Assembly (NCBI RefSeq): GCF_014641615.1
Contig: NZ_BMIB01000002.1
Location: forward strand, 248,001-312,000
DNA length: 64,000 nt
Origin: Filimonas zeae
Lineage (GTDB): Bacteria; Bacteroidota; Bacteroidia; Chitinophagales; Chitinophagaceae
Reading direction: 5' to 3'
The translations under genes and the position numbers were made by a program. The first letter of the stretch is position 1, and every line of letters begins with the position of its first letter. The notes beneath the pieces were generated by a model, which searched no databases, was not told where the DNA came from, and saw only the letters and a list, made by a program, of their open reading frames with translations. Of this stretch, positions 9,932 to 17,664 are shown one piece after another.

Positions 9932-10447
9932 TTAGTTATAGTTTACTGTTACAGTAAAAGGAGCAGCAGAAGTATATACGCCCGCGGCCTGGCCGGCTGC
10001 TACGTTTAAGGTAGCACCTACATTTAAGGTTTGTGTGCCGGACGACAGTGTACCTGTACCGTTAGGGGTGCTGGTAAAATCAGTAACCGTCATGGTATTG
10101 GTACCATCTGTAATAGTAAGGGCACTGGAAGGCAGGGTAATAGCGTATGTGTAATTACCTTCTCCCGATACGGTAAAGGAAGCGGCAGCCACAGTACCTG
10201 GAGTAGCAGGCAGTGTTACACCGCCGGTTGCCGAACGTGCACCACCGGGCGACAGTACTACTGTACCTGCGGTGGTAGCATGTACAGCCACATTGCCAAA
10301 ATTCAGATTATCCGTTTTGGAAATACTGATAGGTGTTACAATTGTAGCAGTAGCAGTTGCTGTGGCAGAAGCCTGTGCATGGCCGGTAGCATGAAAAGCC
10401 ATTAAAGCAGCAGTGGCGAATACAATCTTGCAAATAGTTTTTTTCAT
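9932..10447 (-). CDS. DUF4402 secreted protein, likely major subunit
   Basis: 171 residues. Signal peptide KIVFATAALMAFHATGHA, then ATATATATIVTPISISKTDN, LNFGNVAV, the T-A-G-T-V-x-L-S-P-G-G-A-R-S-A-T-G-G motif, a SFTVSGEGNYTYAITLPS strand and a C-terminal GVYTSAAPFTVTVNYN. This is the canonical DUF4402 layout. It is the first gene of the operon and is followed by a strong terminator, an arrangement that would make it the most abundant product, as for major fimbrial subunits. The 250-base AT-rich region upstream contains a GATAATTTGC sequence about 25 bases before the ATG that resembles a Bacteroidota -7 element, but no convincing -33 partner. Confidence 0.88.
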   Translation of the reverse strand: MKKTICKIVFATAALMAFHATGHAQASATATATATIVTPISISKTDNLNFGNVAVHATTAGTVVLSPGGARSATGGVTLPATPGTVAAASFTVSGEGNYTYAITLPSSALTITDGTNTMTVTDFTSTPNGTGTLSSGTQTLNVGATLNVAAGQAAGVYTSAAPFTVTVNYN

Positions 10448-10699
10448 TATTAAATTATTTATGAATGCAAATTATCTGCTTTATCACCCGTTCGCCTTAA
10501 GAAAAGATTACGTTTTACTTTATTATAATTAAAATCAAATAAGTGTTATTTAATATATACGAAATAAGAATTATTGAATTCTATCTCTGATTTCCACTGA
10601 ATTGGATTTCAAAACCTTAAATAAGAGCACTTTTCATCCTTAAAAAAACATTAACATACCAATACCGTACAAAAATCAAATAAATTATACTTATCACAG

Positions 10700-11848
10700 T
10701 TATACCAACTGCTTCTCAACCGTTGCTACCCAACCTTTTACCTTATGCACATACGCCATCATATTACCGGGAATATGCTTTTCTGCGGCAGTATCTGCAT
10801 CCAGCACCATGGTTATTTTATCTTCCTGCCCCTCACCTACCCATTTCGCCCAGCGGGGGTTAATTAACAGCGCCCTGCCTAAGGCTACCATATCCAAACC
10901 TGCCGCAATAGCCTGCTCCGCCTGCGCTGGCGTGGTAATTTGCCCGGCTGCTATTACCGGTATGCGGTTATTAACATAGGCGGTAATAACCTGCGTAATC
11001 GTTTTGCTGGTATTGCTATCCAGCGGTTGCTGCTGCAATACATGAAATAAAGAAAAGTGCAGATAATCAACCTGTTCCTGTATCAGCATATCAACCAGGG
11101 TAAGGCTGTCTGTAAGTCTTAAGCCTTCACTGGCAGACTCTTCCGGCGAAATGCGGAAACCTGTAATAAAAGGCTTGTCTGCATACAGGGCTATTACCCT
11201 TCTTATTTCCCGTACTACTTCTTTAGAAAAACGCAATCTGTTTTCAATAGAACCACCCCAGGCATCTTTTCTTTTGTTTATCATAGGCGAAAGAAAGTTC
11301 TGATTCAAAAAGCCGTGTGCGCCATGTATTTCCACTCCGTCAAAGCCGGCTTCTATGGCCCTGCGTGTGGCAGTACCAAAAGCTTTGATAATCTGCCATA
11401 TTTCCTTTTCTTCCAGCGGGCGGGGGGCAATAAGGTCTGGTGCGCTAAAGGGGGTTATTTCCGACTTTACATCGCTGGCGCTAACCACTACCCCACCGGG
11501 GCTGAGATTTGGAATGCCCTTATGCCCGGCATGAAAAATCTGCAATATGGCAGGCGCGCCACCGCTTTTGGCCACTGCGGCCAGCTTTTTCAGGCCCGGC
11601 AAAAACCGGTCGTCATAAGCTGCAAATTCATTGGTAAAACCAATCCCTTCCGGCGTTACATGCGTACAACCTGTTATTACCATTCCCACCCCGTTTACCC
11701 TTTCCCGGTACCAGGCTATTTCTTCGTCCGATACGGTAAAATCATCATTACCTGCCCAGGTGGTCATAGGCGCCATTACAATACGATTCTGAATTTGAAT
11801 ACCATTATTGAATGTTAATGGCGCCAGCAGTTTTTTGTATCTGTTCAT
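10700..11848 (-). CDS. Old yellow enzyme family NADH:flavin oxidoreductase
   Basis: 382 residues, a TIM-barrel FMN enzyme of the OYE family that reduces activated alkenes such as enones, nitro-olefins or quinones with NAD(P)H. Visible signatures are the N-terminal IQNRIVMAPMTTWAG, the HGAHGFLNQNFLSPMINKR motif with the paired His residues near positions 174 and 177 that bind the substrate oxygen, and the C-terminal phosphate-binding region VALGRALLINPRW. Its start lies 21 bases after the Atu4866-like gene, so they probably form one operon controlled by the AraC-type gene upstream. The natural substrate cannot be told from sequence; a detoxification role is inference. Confidence 0.9.
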   Translation of the reverse strand: MNRYKKLLAPLTFNNGIQIQNRIVMAPMTTWAGNDDFTVSDEEIAWYRERVNGVGMVITGCTHVTPEGIGFTNEFAAYDDRFLPGLKKLAAVAKSGGAPAILQIFHAGHKGIPNLSPGGVVVSASDVKSEITPFSAPDLIAPRPLEEKEIWQIIKAFGTATRRAIEAGFDGVEIHGAHGFLNQNFLSPMINKRKDAWGGSIENRLRFSKEVVREIRRVIALYADKPFITGFRISPEESASEGLRLTDSLTLVDMLIQEQVDYLHFSLFHVLQQQPLDSNTSKTITQVITAYVNNRIPVIAAGQITTPAQAEQAIAAGLDMVALGRALLINPRWAKWVGEGQEDKITMVLDADTAAEKHIPGNMMAYVHKVKGWVATVEKQLV

Positions 11849-11869
11849 TGTTATACTTTTTATATGTTT

Positions 11870-12130
11870 TTAATTATTATCTCTGTAAAAAAAGTATCCG
11901 CCGTGTTGCAGGGTGTTATCGTCTGTAAACTCGCCATCTGCCGTAAAGCCTGTATCATCCCAATACGCTATATGGTTTCCTGTTATCTGGTACCTGCCGG
12001 TGTAAGCGCTTTGCCGGTTGCCACGCGCTTCATCATACCGGCCACCGGGCAGCAGTTCCTGCCGTATATATCTATCGGCCGTAACCCACATTCCTATGTA
12101 CTTTTGAGTATTACTATTTTCCGTTGCCAT
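11870..12130 (-). CDS. Atu4866-like small protein
   Basis: 86 residues matching the Atu4866 family across its whole length: KYIGMWVTADRYIRQELLP, GGRYDEARGNRQSAYTGRYQ, HIAYWDDTGFTADGEF and a terminal HGGYFFYRDN. The family is a small, single-domain beta-barrel-like protein with no proven enzymatic role, often found next to flavin oxidoreductases and regulators. Here it is the promoter-proximal gene of a two-gene unit with the OYE-family enzyme. A TAATTTTG element lies 24 bases upstream of the start. Confidence 0.85.
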   Translation of the reverse strand: MATENSNTQKYIGMWVTADRYIRQELLPGGRYDEARGNRQSAYTGRYQITGNHIAYWDDTGFTADGEFTDDNTLQHGGYFFYRDNN

Positions 12131-12153
12131 TTCTAATTGTTTTTATGATATAT

Positions 12154-12161
12154 CAAAATTA
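12154..12161 (-). promoter_or_regulatory. Candidate -7 element (TAATTTTG) of the Atu4866-OYE operon
   Basis: TAATTTTG on the minus strand fits the Bacteroidota TAnnTTTG -7 consensus exactly and is placed to give a short leader before the start at 12130. No good TTTG -33 element is seen at the usual distance, which would suit an activator-dependent promoter. The flanking sequence TAATTTTGATA also occurs upstream of the enoyl-CoA hydratase gene. Confidence 0.45.
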
Positions 12162-12247
12162 ATCCGGGCAATACAGTTAGCTATTGTGCATTCCAAACCG
12201 AAAACTGCAAAAATCAAACATCCCGTTCCACACGCTTACCTGCATAA

Positions 12248-12272
12248 AAAAAGGGGCCCGCAGCCCCTTTTT
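12248..12272. terminator. Bidirectional-type hairpin terminator
   Basis: AAAAAGGGGC (12248-12257), loop CCGCA, GCCCCTTTTT (12263-12272). On the minus strand it gives a GC stem with a T tail downstream of the AraC gene that ends at 12322, separating it from the Atu4866-OYE unit. Confidence 0.75.
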
Positions 12273-12321
12273 ACACCCGGCAGCAACAGCACCGGTTTAA
12301 CTATATATGAACTAAAAACCT

Positions 12322-13212
12322 TTACGCATTTCTACGGAAATGCTTTGGAGTAGCTGCTTCATTCTTCTTAAAAAAGTTGATAAAATGTGGCAGATCATCA
12401 AAACCCAGGCACGTGGCTATTTCAGAAATATTCCAGTCAGTATGCTGCAACAGTATACGTGCCTCCTGCATCATCCGCTCTGCTATCAGCTGCGAAGTGG
12501 TTTTGCCCGTTATGGTTTTAAGGCAGCGGTTGAGGTGGTTAATGTGTACGGATAAATGCTCAGCATACTGCGCCGGAAACCGTAAACGGATGGTCTGTGC
12601 AGGCGACTCTATAGGAAACTGCCTTTCCAGCAGCTCTGTAAACAGCGAAGCAACACGCACAGCGCCATTGGCCGGGGCAAAGGCTTCACTTTCTGAGGGT
12701 TGCATTTTCAGCGCTTTGTATACCAGATCTAAGGTAAGGTTGCGGAGCACATCGTATTTGTACACAAAATCTGTATCAATTTCCTCCAGCATTTTTTCAA
12801 ACACGCTACTCACCTCTGCCACCTGCGCCGGCGTTAATTCAAACAACGGACTGCTGCCCGGTTTAAAAACAGGATAATCCTTTACCTGCTGGCGGCTATC
12901 GAAGAACGATTCGGTAAATACACAAAAATACCCCGGCCGTGCATCCTCCGTATGATCCCACGAATAAGGTACTTGCGGATTGGAAAAAAGCAGCCCGCTT
13001 TCCTTAATTTCCAGGTTCTTATCAGCATAATACAGCCGCGTATGGCCATTCAGCAGACTGATTTTGTAAAATCCTTTTCTGTTGTAAGGCTGGCAGTTTA
13101 CGTAATTACCGGGCGCATTGCTTATGGGAAATACATTAAACTGCCCCATTTCGCGCTGCAGGTACCCCGGCATCCATAGTTGTTCCTTATCGGGAAAAGT
13201 TATTTCGCCCAT
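12322..13212 (-). CDS. AraC-family transcriptional regulator
   Basis: 296 residues. The N-terminal half is a sensor domain of the kind seen in Bacteroidota AraC proteins (QPYNRKGFYKISLLNGHTRL, then SWDHTEDARPGYFCVFTESF). The C-terminal ~100 residues hold the two helix-turn-helix units, ending in NISEIATCLGFDDLPHFINF and FKKNEAATPKHFRRN, the second HTH signature. It is upstream of and on the same strand as the Atu4866/OYE pair, separated from it by a terminator, and is the likely regulator of that pair. An inverted repeat CCTTTG-N6-CAAAGG lies just upstream of its start and could be an autoregulatory site. Confidence 0.88.
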   Translation of the reverse strand: MGEITFPDKEQLWMPGYLQREMGQFNVFPISNAPGNYVNCQPYNRKGFYKISLLNGHTRLYYADKNLEIKESGLLFSNPQVPYSWDHTEDARPGYFCVFTESFFDSRQQVKDYPVFKPGSSPLFELTPAQVAEVSSVFEKMLEEIDTDFVYKYDVLRNLTLDLVYKALKMQPSESEAFAPANGAVRVASLFTELLERQFPIESPAQTIRLRFPAQYAEHLSVHINHLNRCLKTITGKTTSQLIAERMMQEARILLQHTDWNISEIATCLGFDDLPHFINFFKKNEAATPKHFRRNA

Positions 13213-13220
13213 TGTTTAGT

Positions 13221-13238
13221 CCTTTGTATAAGCAAAGG
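13221..13238. promoter_or_regulatory. Inverted repeat upstream of AraC gene
   Basis: CCTTTG-TATAAG-CAAAGG, perfect 6-base arms, beginning 9 bases upstream of the AraC start codon at 13212. The position fits an operator or a 5-prime-leader element. No function is shown. Confidence 0.3.
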
Positions 13239-13301
13239 TGAACATTTGTTTACAGCAAACAACTGCGTAAAACAAACAGAAAGGTGTAAAATTCAAACAG
13301 C

Positions 13302-14324
13302 TTATTTGCCCGCGTTTACCAGCGGAATTACCTGCCGGCCAATCAGTTCAATAGAATGCAGCAATTGCTGGTGCGTTAATCCCGCATTATCCATCTGAAA
13401 AGTAAACCGGTCTATACCACCCAGCGCCTCGCTGTGGCGTAACAGTTTTTCAGCCACCTGCTGCGGACTACCCAGCACCAGTACCCCCTGCGGGCCAGCT
13501 AAATGATCAAACTGTGTACGGGTTACCGGTGGCCAGCCACGTTCGCGGCCCAACCGTGTCCACAATTCCGCATAACCGGGATAATACTCATTTACAGCAC
13601 TTTCGGTGGTTTCTGCCACGTAACCCGGCGAATGTAAACCCACCTTCAACTGATCGGGCGTATACCCTGCTTTGGCACCCGCCTGGCGATACAAATCAAT
13701 CAACGGGCGAAAACGGGCCGTATTGCCGCCTATAATAGCCACCATTAAGGGTAACCCCAGCTCACCGGCCCTTATAAACGATTCCGGCGTACCGCCTACC
13801 CCCAACCATACCGGCATTTTGTCCTGTGCCGGACGCGGATAAACAGGCAGGTTACGCAACGGCGCCCGAAACTTCCCGGACCAGTTAACAAATTCGTTAT
13901 CGCGTATCTGTAATAATAAACCCAGTTTTTCCTGAAACAGGGCATCATAATCGTTGAGATCAAAGCCAAAAAGCGGATAAGCTTCTACCGAGGAACCACG
14001 GCCTACCACCATTTCTGCCCGGCCTTTGGCAATAAGGTCCAGCGTGGCAAACTGCTGAAACACGCGCACCGGGTCTGCCGCACTCAGTACCGTTACGGCA
14101 CTGGAAAGGCGTATACGGCTGGTACGGGCAGCCGCAGCAGCCAGAATAACTGCGGTGGCAGAATCCAGAAATTCCTTTCGATGATGCTCTCCTATACCAA
14201 ACACATCCAGGCCCACCTCATCGGCACGCACAATACGGTTTAGTAACTGCTCCATAGCATCTACGCTGCTGAGGGTGCTGGTGCCGTACATGGCACTGGC
14301 AAAGCTGTCTATTCCTATTTCCAT
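13302..14324 (-). CDS. LLM-class flavin-dependent oxidoreductase (luciferase-like)
   Basis: 340 residues with the bacterial luciferase-like TIM-barrel signature: MEIGIDSFASAMYG, DEVGLDVFGIGEHHRKEF near residues 35-50, RIRLSSAVTVLSAADPVRV, the AEMVVGRGSSVEAYPLFG segment and PVWLGVGGTPESF. Members use FMNH2 or F420 to hydroxylate or oxidise small molecules; the substrate is not evident. It is transcribed away from the AraC gene that starts at 14532. A complex palindrome lies in the intergenic region 25-57 bases before this start, so the pair is probably coregulated. Confidence 0.88.
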   Translation of the reverse strand: MEIGIDSFASAMYGTSTLSSVDAMEQLLNRIVRADEVGLDVFGIGEHHRKEFLDSATAVILAAAAARTSRIRLSSAVTVLSAADPVRVFQQFATLDLIAKGRAEMVVGRGSSVEAYPLFGFDLNDYDALFQEKLGLLLQIRDNEFVNWSGKFRAPLRNLPVYPRPAQDKMPVWLGVGGTPESFIRAGELGLPLMVAIIGGNTARFRPLIDLYRQAGAKAGYTPDQLKVGLHSPGYVAETTESAVNEYYPGYAELWTRLGRERGWPPVTRTQFDHLAGPQGVLVLGSPQQVAEKLLRHSEALGGIDRFTFQMDNAGLTHQQLLHSIELIGRQVIPLVNAGK

Positions 14325-14348
14325 AGTTACAAAGCTACGGGGCAGTTA

Positions 14349-14381
14349 CTATACAAAAGATAGCGCTATCCTGAAGTATAG
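14349..14381. promoter_or_regulatory. Nested palindrome between LLM enzyme and AraC gene
   Basis: A perfect 12-base palindrome GATAGCGCTATC (14359-14370) is flanked by CTATAC (14349-14354) and GTATAG (14376-14381), giving two nested inverted repeats with nearly the same centre. It overlaps the expected promoter of the LLM gene, where TATCTTTTG resembles a -7 element. A dimeric regulator binding site is the simplest reading. Confidence 0.45.
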
Positions 14382-14531
14382 CACCAAAACAAAAAAGCCT
14401 TACAAATGGATACTTTATTCAGCAAGCATCCAACACCTCCCTTAAAAGTTTCGTATATCAGAAATAACCTATAATTTTCTATCAGGAGAGCCCGTAAGCT
14501 GATTTTACTACCAACCAGATAATCAACAAAC

Positions 14532-15386
14532 ATGCACAGTACCCCGCCATTACCCGAATGGTTTAGCCAGCACAATCAGCTTCCCATACGGATGGTAACA
14601 CCGGGGTTTGGCCAGTTATCTCCGGAGGCTGCAGCCAAACACCCTTCTATACATCGTTTGCCTTATTACTTTTTTCTGTTTATGGAAAAGGGGCATAGCC
14701 GGTATACAGTTGATCTGGAAACATTCAACATTGAAAAGCATGAACTGCTCTTTTCACTGCCACATCAGATACAGCAACTAACCTCCGCTACACAGGGTAA
14801 CCATTATTATAAACTGGGCTTTGATGACTATTGCCTTTCCCGGTTACCCAGGCAATACGCCTTCCTGCTTAATCCGCTTAACCAGCAAAAAATACGCTTT
14901 TCTCCCGCTGCTGCCGCCAGACTAAAAAACATTTACACAATGCTGCTGGCACTGTTAAGCACACCAGATACAGATGCAGAATTAATTCTGGCCCACCTGA
15001 ACAGTTTGCTTACCGAAATGAATGCCGCCTATTTTGCCAATGAAGCAAAACAAGCGGACCATAAGCTGTCCGCTTTCATAAAATTCAAACTGTTTATAGA
15101 AAACAATCTTACCACTCACCCTTCTATAAAGCAGATAGCAAAAGAGCTGGCTATTAGCACAGATAGCCTGTATCAACTGGTAAAACACTACTCAGGCCAG
15201 TCGCCCAAAGAATATTTAACCCAACGTCTGATGCTGGAAGCCAGGCGGCGCATGTACTACAGCCAACACACTTCGGTAAAAGAACTGGCCTTTGAACTGG
15301 GCTTTAACGATCCTGATTATTTTTCCCGCCTGTTTAAAAAAACAACCGGTAAAACAGTGGCTACCTTTTTTCAGGATTTGTCCTGA
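14532..15386 (+). CDS. AraC-family transcriptional regulator
   Basis: 284 residues. The N-terminal domain (FFLFMEKGHSRYTVDL, then HELLFSLPHQIQQL) resembles an AraC-type ligand pocket. The C-terminal part has helix-turn-helix one at THPSIKQIAKELAISTDSLY and the conserved second unit VKELAFELGFNDPDYFSRLF KKTTGK. It is divergent from the LLM monooxygenase gene and is followed on the same strand, 71 bases on, by an NAD-dependent epimerase-like gene. Control of one or both neighbours is likely. Confidence 0.87.
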   Translation: MHSTPPLPEWFSQHNQLPIRMVTPGFGQLSPEAAAKHPSIHRLPYYFFLFMEKGHSRYTVDLETFNIEKHELLFSLPHQIQQLTSATQGNHYYKLGFDDYCLSRLPRQYAFLLNPLNQQKIRFSPAAAARLKNIYTMLLALLSTPDTDAELILAHLNSLLTEMNAAYFANEAKQADHKLSAFIKFKLFIENNLTTHPSIKQIAKELAISTDSLYQLVKHYSGQSPKEYLTQRLMLEARRRMYYSQHTSVKELAFELGFNDPDYFSRLFKKTTGKTVATFFQDLS

Positions 15387-15457
15387 ACCTGCCGGTTTTC
15401 GTCCTGCCTGCCGTGCATGATTGCTGCGAGCTTTGCCTGCAACAAATAAGTTTTACT

Positions 15458-16288
15458 ATGAGCATAGAGCAAGGAAACATACTTATTACCGGCGCAACCG
15501 GCCTGGTGGGCGCAAGGCTGCTGCCACGTTTACAGCAGCAGAGATGGAACTGCCGTGCGCTGGTGCGCAGTGGCAAAAGTGTACCGGCCGGGGTTACGGC
15601 CATAGCAGGCGATCTGTTTACTGCCACATCACTGGCGCAGGCCTTGCCAGGGGTATCTGCCATTATACACCTGGCAGCGGTGTTTCGTACAGAGGATACA
15701 GACCTCATCTGGAAAAGCAATCTGGAAGGTACACGCAATCTGATTGAAGCCACGAAGAAACACGCGCCGGACGCCCGCTTCATTTTTGCAGGCACATCGC
15801 ATGTATACAATATCAACAACCCACACCCTGGTAGTGAGCAAGATGCCGTTGAACCGCAACACGCTTATCCTGCCAGCAAGGTTGCCGCCGAACAGGCACT
15901 GAGAGAAAGCGGACTGAACTGGGTTGTCCTCCGTTTTCCTTTTGTGTATGGCGATGGGGATGGGCACCTGGAAATGCTACCCAGGCATGTAACAGCAGGT
16001 AACTGGCATCCGGCCGCTAAAATAAGCACCATTCATCACCGCGATATAGCCACCGCTGTAAATATGGCCCTGGCCGGCACATTCGATAAACGCATTGTAA
16101 ATATTACAGATGAAGCCCCCACCTCTGTATATGAACTGATACAACTGACAGGCGCGCAAATGCCCTCTTCTGCCGAACCATTACAAAACCCATGGCATTT
16201 GCACGCAGACGCCTCGCTGGCCCGCAGCCTGGGCTTTCAACCGGTGGTAAGAACCGTTTATCAGGCTGTGCAGGAAAACATACTGTAA
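15458..16288 (+). CDS. NAD(P)-dependent epimerase/dehydratase (extended SDR)
   Basis: 276 residues from the ATG at 15458; an upstream in-frame ATG at 15413 adds 15 residues of no recognisable homology. The Rossmann motif ILITGATGLVGARLL is at the N-terminus, a SAIIHLAAVF strand follows near residue 65, and the catalytic Y-x-x-x-K is HAYPASKVAAEQ near residue 140. It belongs to the extended SDR / NmrA-like epimerase group that acts on sugar nucleotides or small ketones. The gene follows an AraC regulator on the same strand. It is probably part of the same oxidoreductase-rich region rather than of a sugar biosynthesis cluster. Confidence 0.85.
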   Translation: MSIEQGNILITGATGLVGARLLPRLQQQRWNCRALVRSGKSVPAGVTAIAGDLFTATSLAQALPGVSAIIHLAAVFRTEDTDLIWKSNLEGTRNLIEATKKHAPDARFIFAGTSHVYNINNPHPGSEQDAVEPQHAYPASKVAAEQALRESGLNWVVLRFPFVYGDGDGHLEMLPRHVTAGNWHPAAKISTIHHRDIATAVNMALAGTFDKRIVNITDEAPTSVYELIQLTGAQMPSSAEPLQNPWHLHADASLARSLGFQPVVRTVYQAVQENIL

Positions 16289-16299
16289 ACCTTTCAACA

Positions 16300-16334
16300 C
16301 AAAGCCGCCACATGTGTTGCATGTGGCGGCTTTG
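16300..16334. terminator. Strong bidirectional terminator
   Basis: CAAAGCCGCCACATG and CATGTGGCGGCTTTG form a perfect 15-bp stem with a TGTTG loop between the convergent epimerase (ending 16288) and DUF3606 (ending 16341) genes. It serves both strands. Confidence 0.85.
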
Positions 16335-16340
16335 TAACAA

Positions 16341-16523
16341 CTATTTTCTACAGGTAAGATACTTCATAATTTCATCTTTATATGGGCCTGCTTCTTCAAT
16401 CGCTTCCAGAATCTGCTGTTCATGCATTAACGGAAACTGGCGGTGCATAAAAGACACCTCTTCCGGGTCGTCTTTGTTTATTTTCACGCGCTCTGCGGTG
16501 TCGGTTGTGGTACAGTCTATCAT
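16341..16523 (-). CDS. DUF3606-like small protein
   Basis: 60 residues from the ATG at 16523. The motif order KINKDDPEEVSFMHRQF, then MHEQQILEAIEEAGPY and EIMKYL matches DUF3606: a polar start, a helix-turn, and an A-x-x-x-x-G turn before a final helix. The reading frame extends upstream to 16676, but the extra 51 residues do not resemble the family. These small proteins are common in Bacteroidota and proteobacteria and their role is unknown. Confidence 0.75.
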   Translation of the reverse strand: MIDCTTTDTAERVKINKDDPEEVSFMHRQFPLMHEQQILEAIEEAGPYKDEIMKYLTCRK

Positions 16524-16720
16524 AGTGTTTAATTTTAGGTTATACTGTTTTAAACCACTATTCCTGTGCCAGAAAAATGAGGGTGTACAGCGGAAATTGC
16601 GCCAAAAGGGCTCTTTAACACTCATTATCAGGCTAATAATGCAGTAACCCGATAACCCGCGACTGTGAAAAAGCATAGTACGCTACATTTATTTCTTATT
16701 TTGGCGTCAAGAATGTACTT

Positions 16721-16845
16721 ATGACAAACTGGTCAGGATACGGAATTTTGGCACCCATTACCTTATCCCGTTCCGTTACTGGGCGTTTATAACAGGAGGC
16801 CTGGGAATCATATTAATTTCCGTTCAGCTTTTTGTAAGGAGATAA
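16721..16845 (+). pseudogene. Remnant of a small membrane protein
   Basis: From ATG 16721 one frame gives MTNWSGYGILAPIT, which looks like the first segment of a small membrane protein family that begins with a W-x-G-x-G-x-L-x-P-I motif. A second frame then gives RYWAFITGGLGIILISVQLF and a stop at 16845. The two parts are in different frames and together are shorter than a two-helix protein, so an internal deletion with frame loss is the best explanation. Chance resemblance is possible. Confidence 0.35.
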
Positions 16846-16852
16846 TGCTCAG

Positions 16853-17371
16853 CTAATAATGTAAAATCCGTTGCCATTTCTTACAGATACTATCAAAGTC
16901 AATTGCCGCATTTGCGGGACTGGTGCTGGGTAGGGATACATATTTTACACCCTCCTTTCTGCCGAAATACTTATTAAAAAGTGCTTCTGCCTTCCCTCCA
17001 TTAAACCCTATCACTTTTAAATTTTCATGACGGGCAATAAAGCCATCCAGATCGTTAGGTTCCTCGTTTTTGATAGCGCTGTCCAGACTTCCTTGTCTGT
17101 TAGCTTTATGAACTACATCCCAAACACCTACGTTTAACCTGAACAGCAGTTCTATTTTATCGGGATACGTAACAGGCACATCATTACCGGTTATGGTGGA
17201 AATAACTTTCCAGAATCTATTCCTGGCGTGTCCATAATACTGCCCCAGCTCCAGCGATTTATCACCTGGCATGCTGCCCAGAATCAAAATGACGGTATCT
17301 GTATTAGAAACCGGGGCAAATGAAGTTTTTGAAACTATAAGATTAGGTTTTTGAGGCAACATTTTATTCAA
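16853..17371 (-). CDS. DNA-deoxyinosine glycosylase (UDG superfamily)
   Basis: 172 residues. LILGSMPGDKSLELGQYYGH followed by ARNRFW matches the first conserved motif of the family 6 (hypoxanthine-DNA glycosylase) branch of the uracil-DNA glycosylase superfamily, and VKYVSLPSTSPANA near the C-terminus is the second motif with the S-T-S-P-A-N signature. The enzyme removes hypoxanthine arising by adenine deamination and feeds base-excision repair. Its start overlaps the end of a small lipoprotein gene by 8 bases; an alternative ATG lies three codons in. Confidence 0.88.
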   Translation of the reverse strand: MNKMLPQKPNLIVSKTSFAPVSNTDTVILILGSMPGDKSLELGQYYGHARNRFWKVISTITGNDVPVTYPDKIELLFRLNVGVWDVVHKANRQGSLDSAIKNEEPNDLDGFIARHENLKVIGFNGGKAEALFNKYFGRKEGVKYVSLPSTSPANAAIDFDSICKKWQRILHY

Positions 17372-17585
17372 ACTTAAGGTCCTTATCCATTAAATCTTTC
17401 GGCAGCGCCACCCATTGCCAGGCACCCTCTGCCTGTACCTGTATTAAAAAGGAACTACCTTCCGCAGGTATGTACAACGCCGGGGAGTTGATATTTACAA
17501 CACCAGACCTGCCTGATACAGATTTTTTTTTGCACGCAGGCATAGTACCTGCTGCAATGAGTAATAAAAGAACCCACTTTTTCAT
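17364..17585 (-). CDS. Small predicted lipoprotein
   Basis: 73 residues from the ATG at 17585 (an ATG six codons upstream is also open). The N-terminus KKWVLLLLIAAGTMPACKKK is a lipoprotein signal with a lipobox ending at Cys near residue 18. The short mature part, with ALYIPAEGSSFLIQVQAEG and AWQW, resembles one strand pair of a BACON/Ig-like domain but is too short for a whole domain. It overlaps the glycosylase start by 8 bases, so the two are coexpressed; no functional link is known. Confidence 0.55.
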   Translation of the reverse strand: MKKWVLLLLIAAGTMPACKKKSVSGRSGVVNINSPALYIPAEGSSFLIQVQAEGAWQWVALPKDLMDKDLKFE

Positions 17586-17664
17586 CGCCTGCAATATCAG
17601 CAACGCAACCTTATGGCCCTGTTGATTATGTGCAGGCGGTTATATAGCAGTTTAAGTGTAAAAC

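Noticed and set aside
16524..16676. Upstream extension of the DUF3606 gene
   Set aside because: The family match begins at the ATG at 16523; the preceding residues look like translated intergenic sequence.
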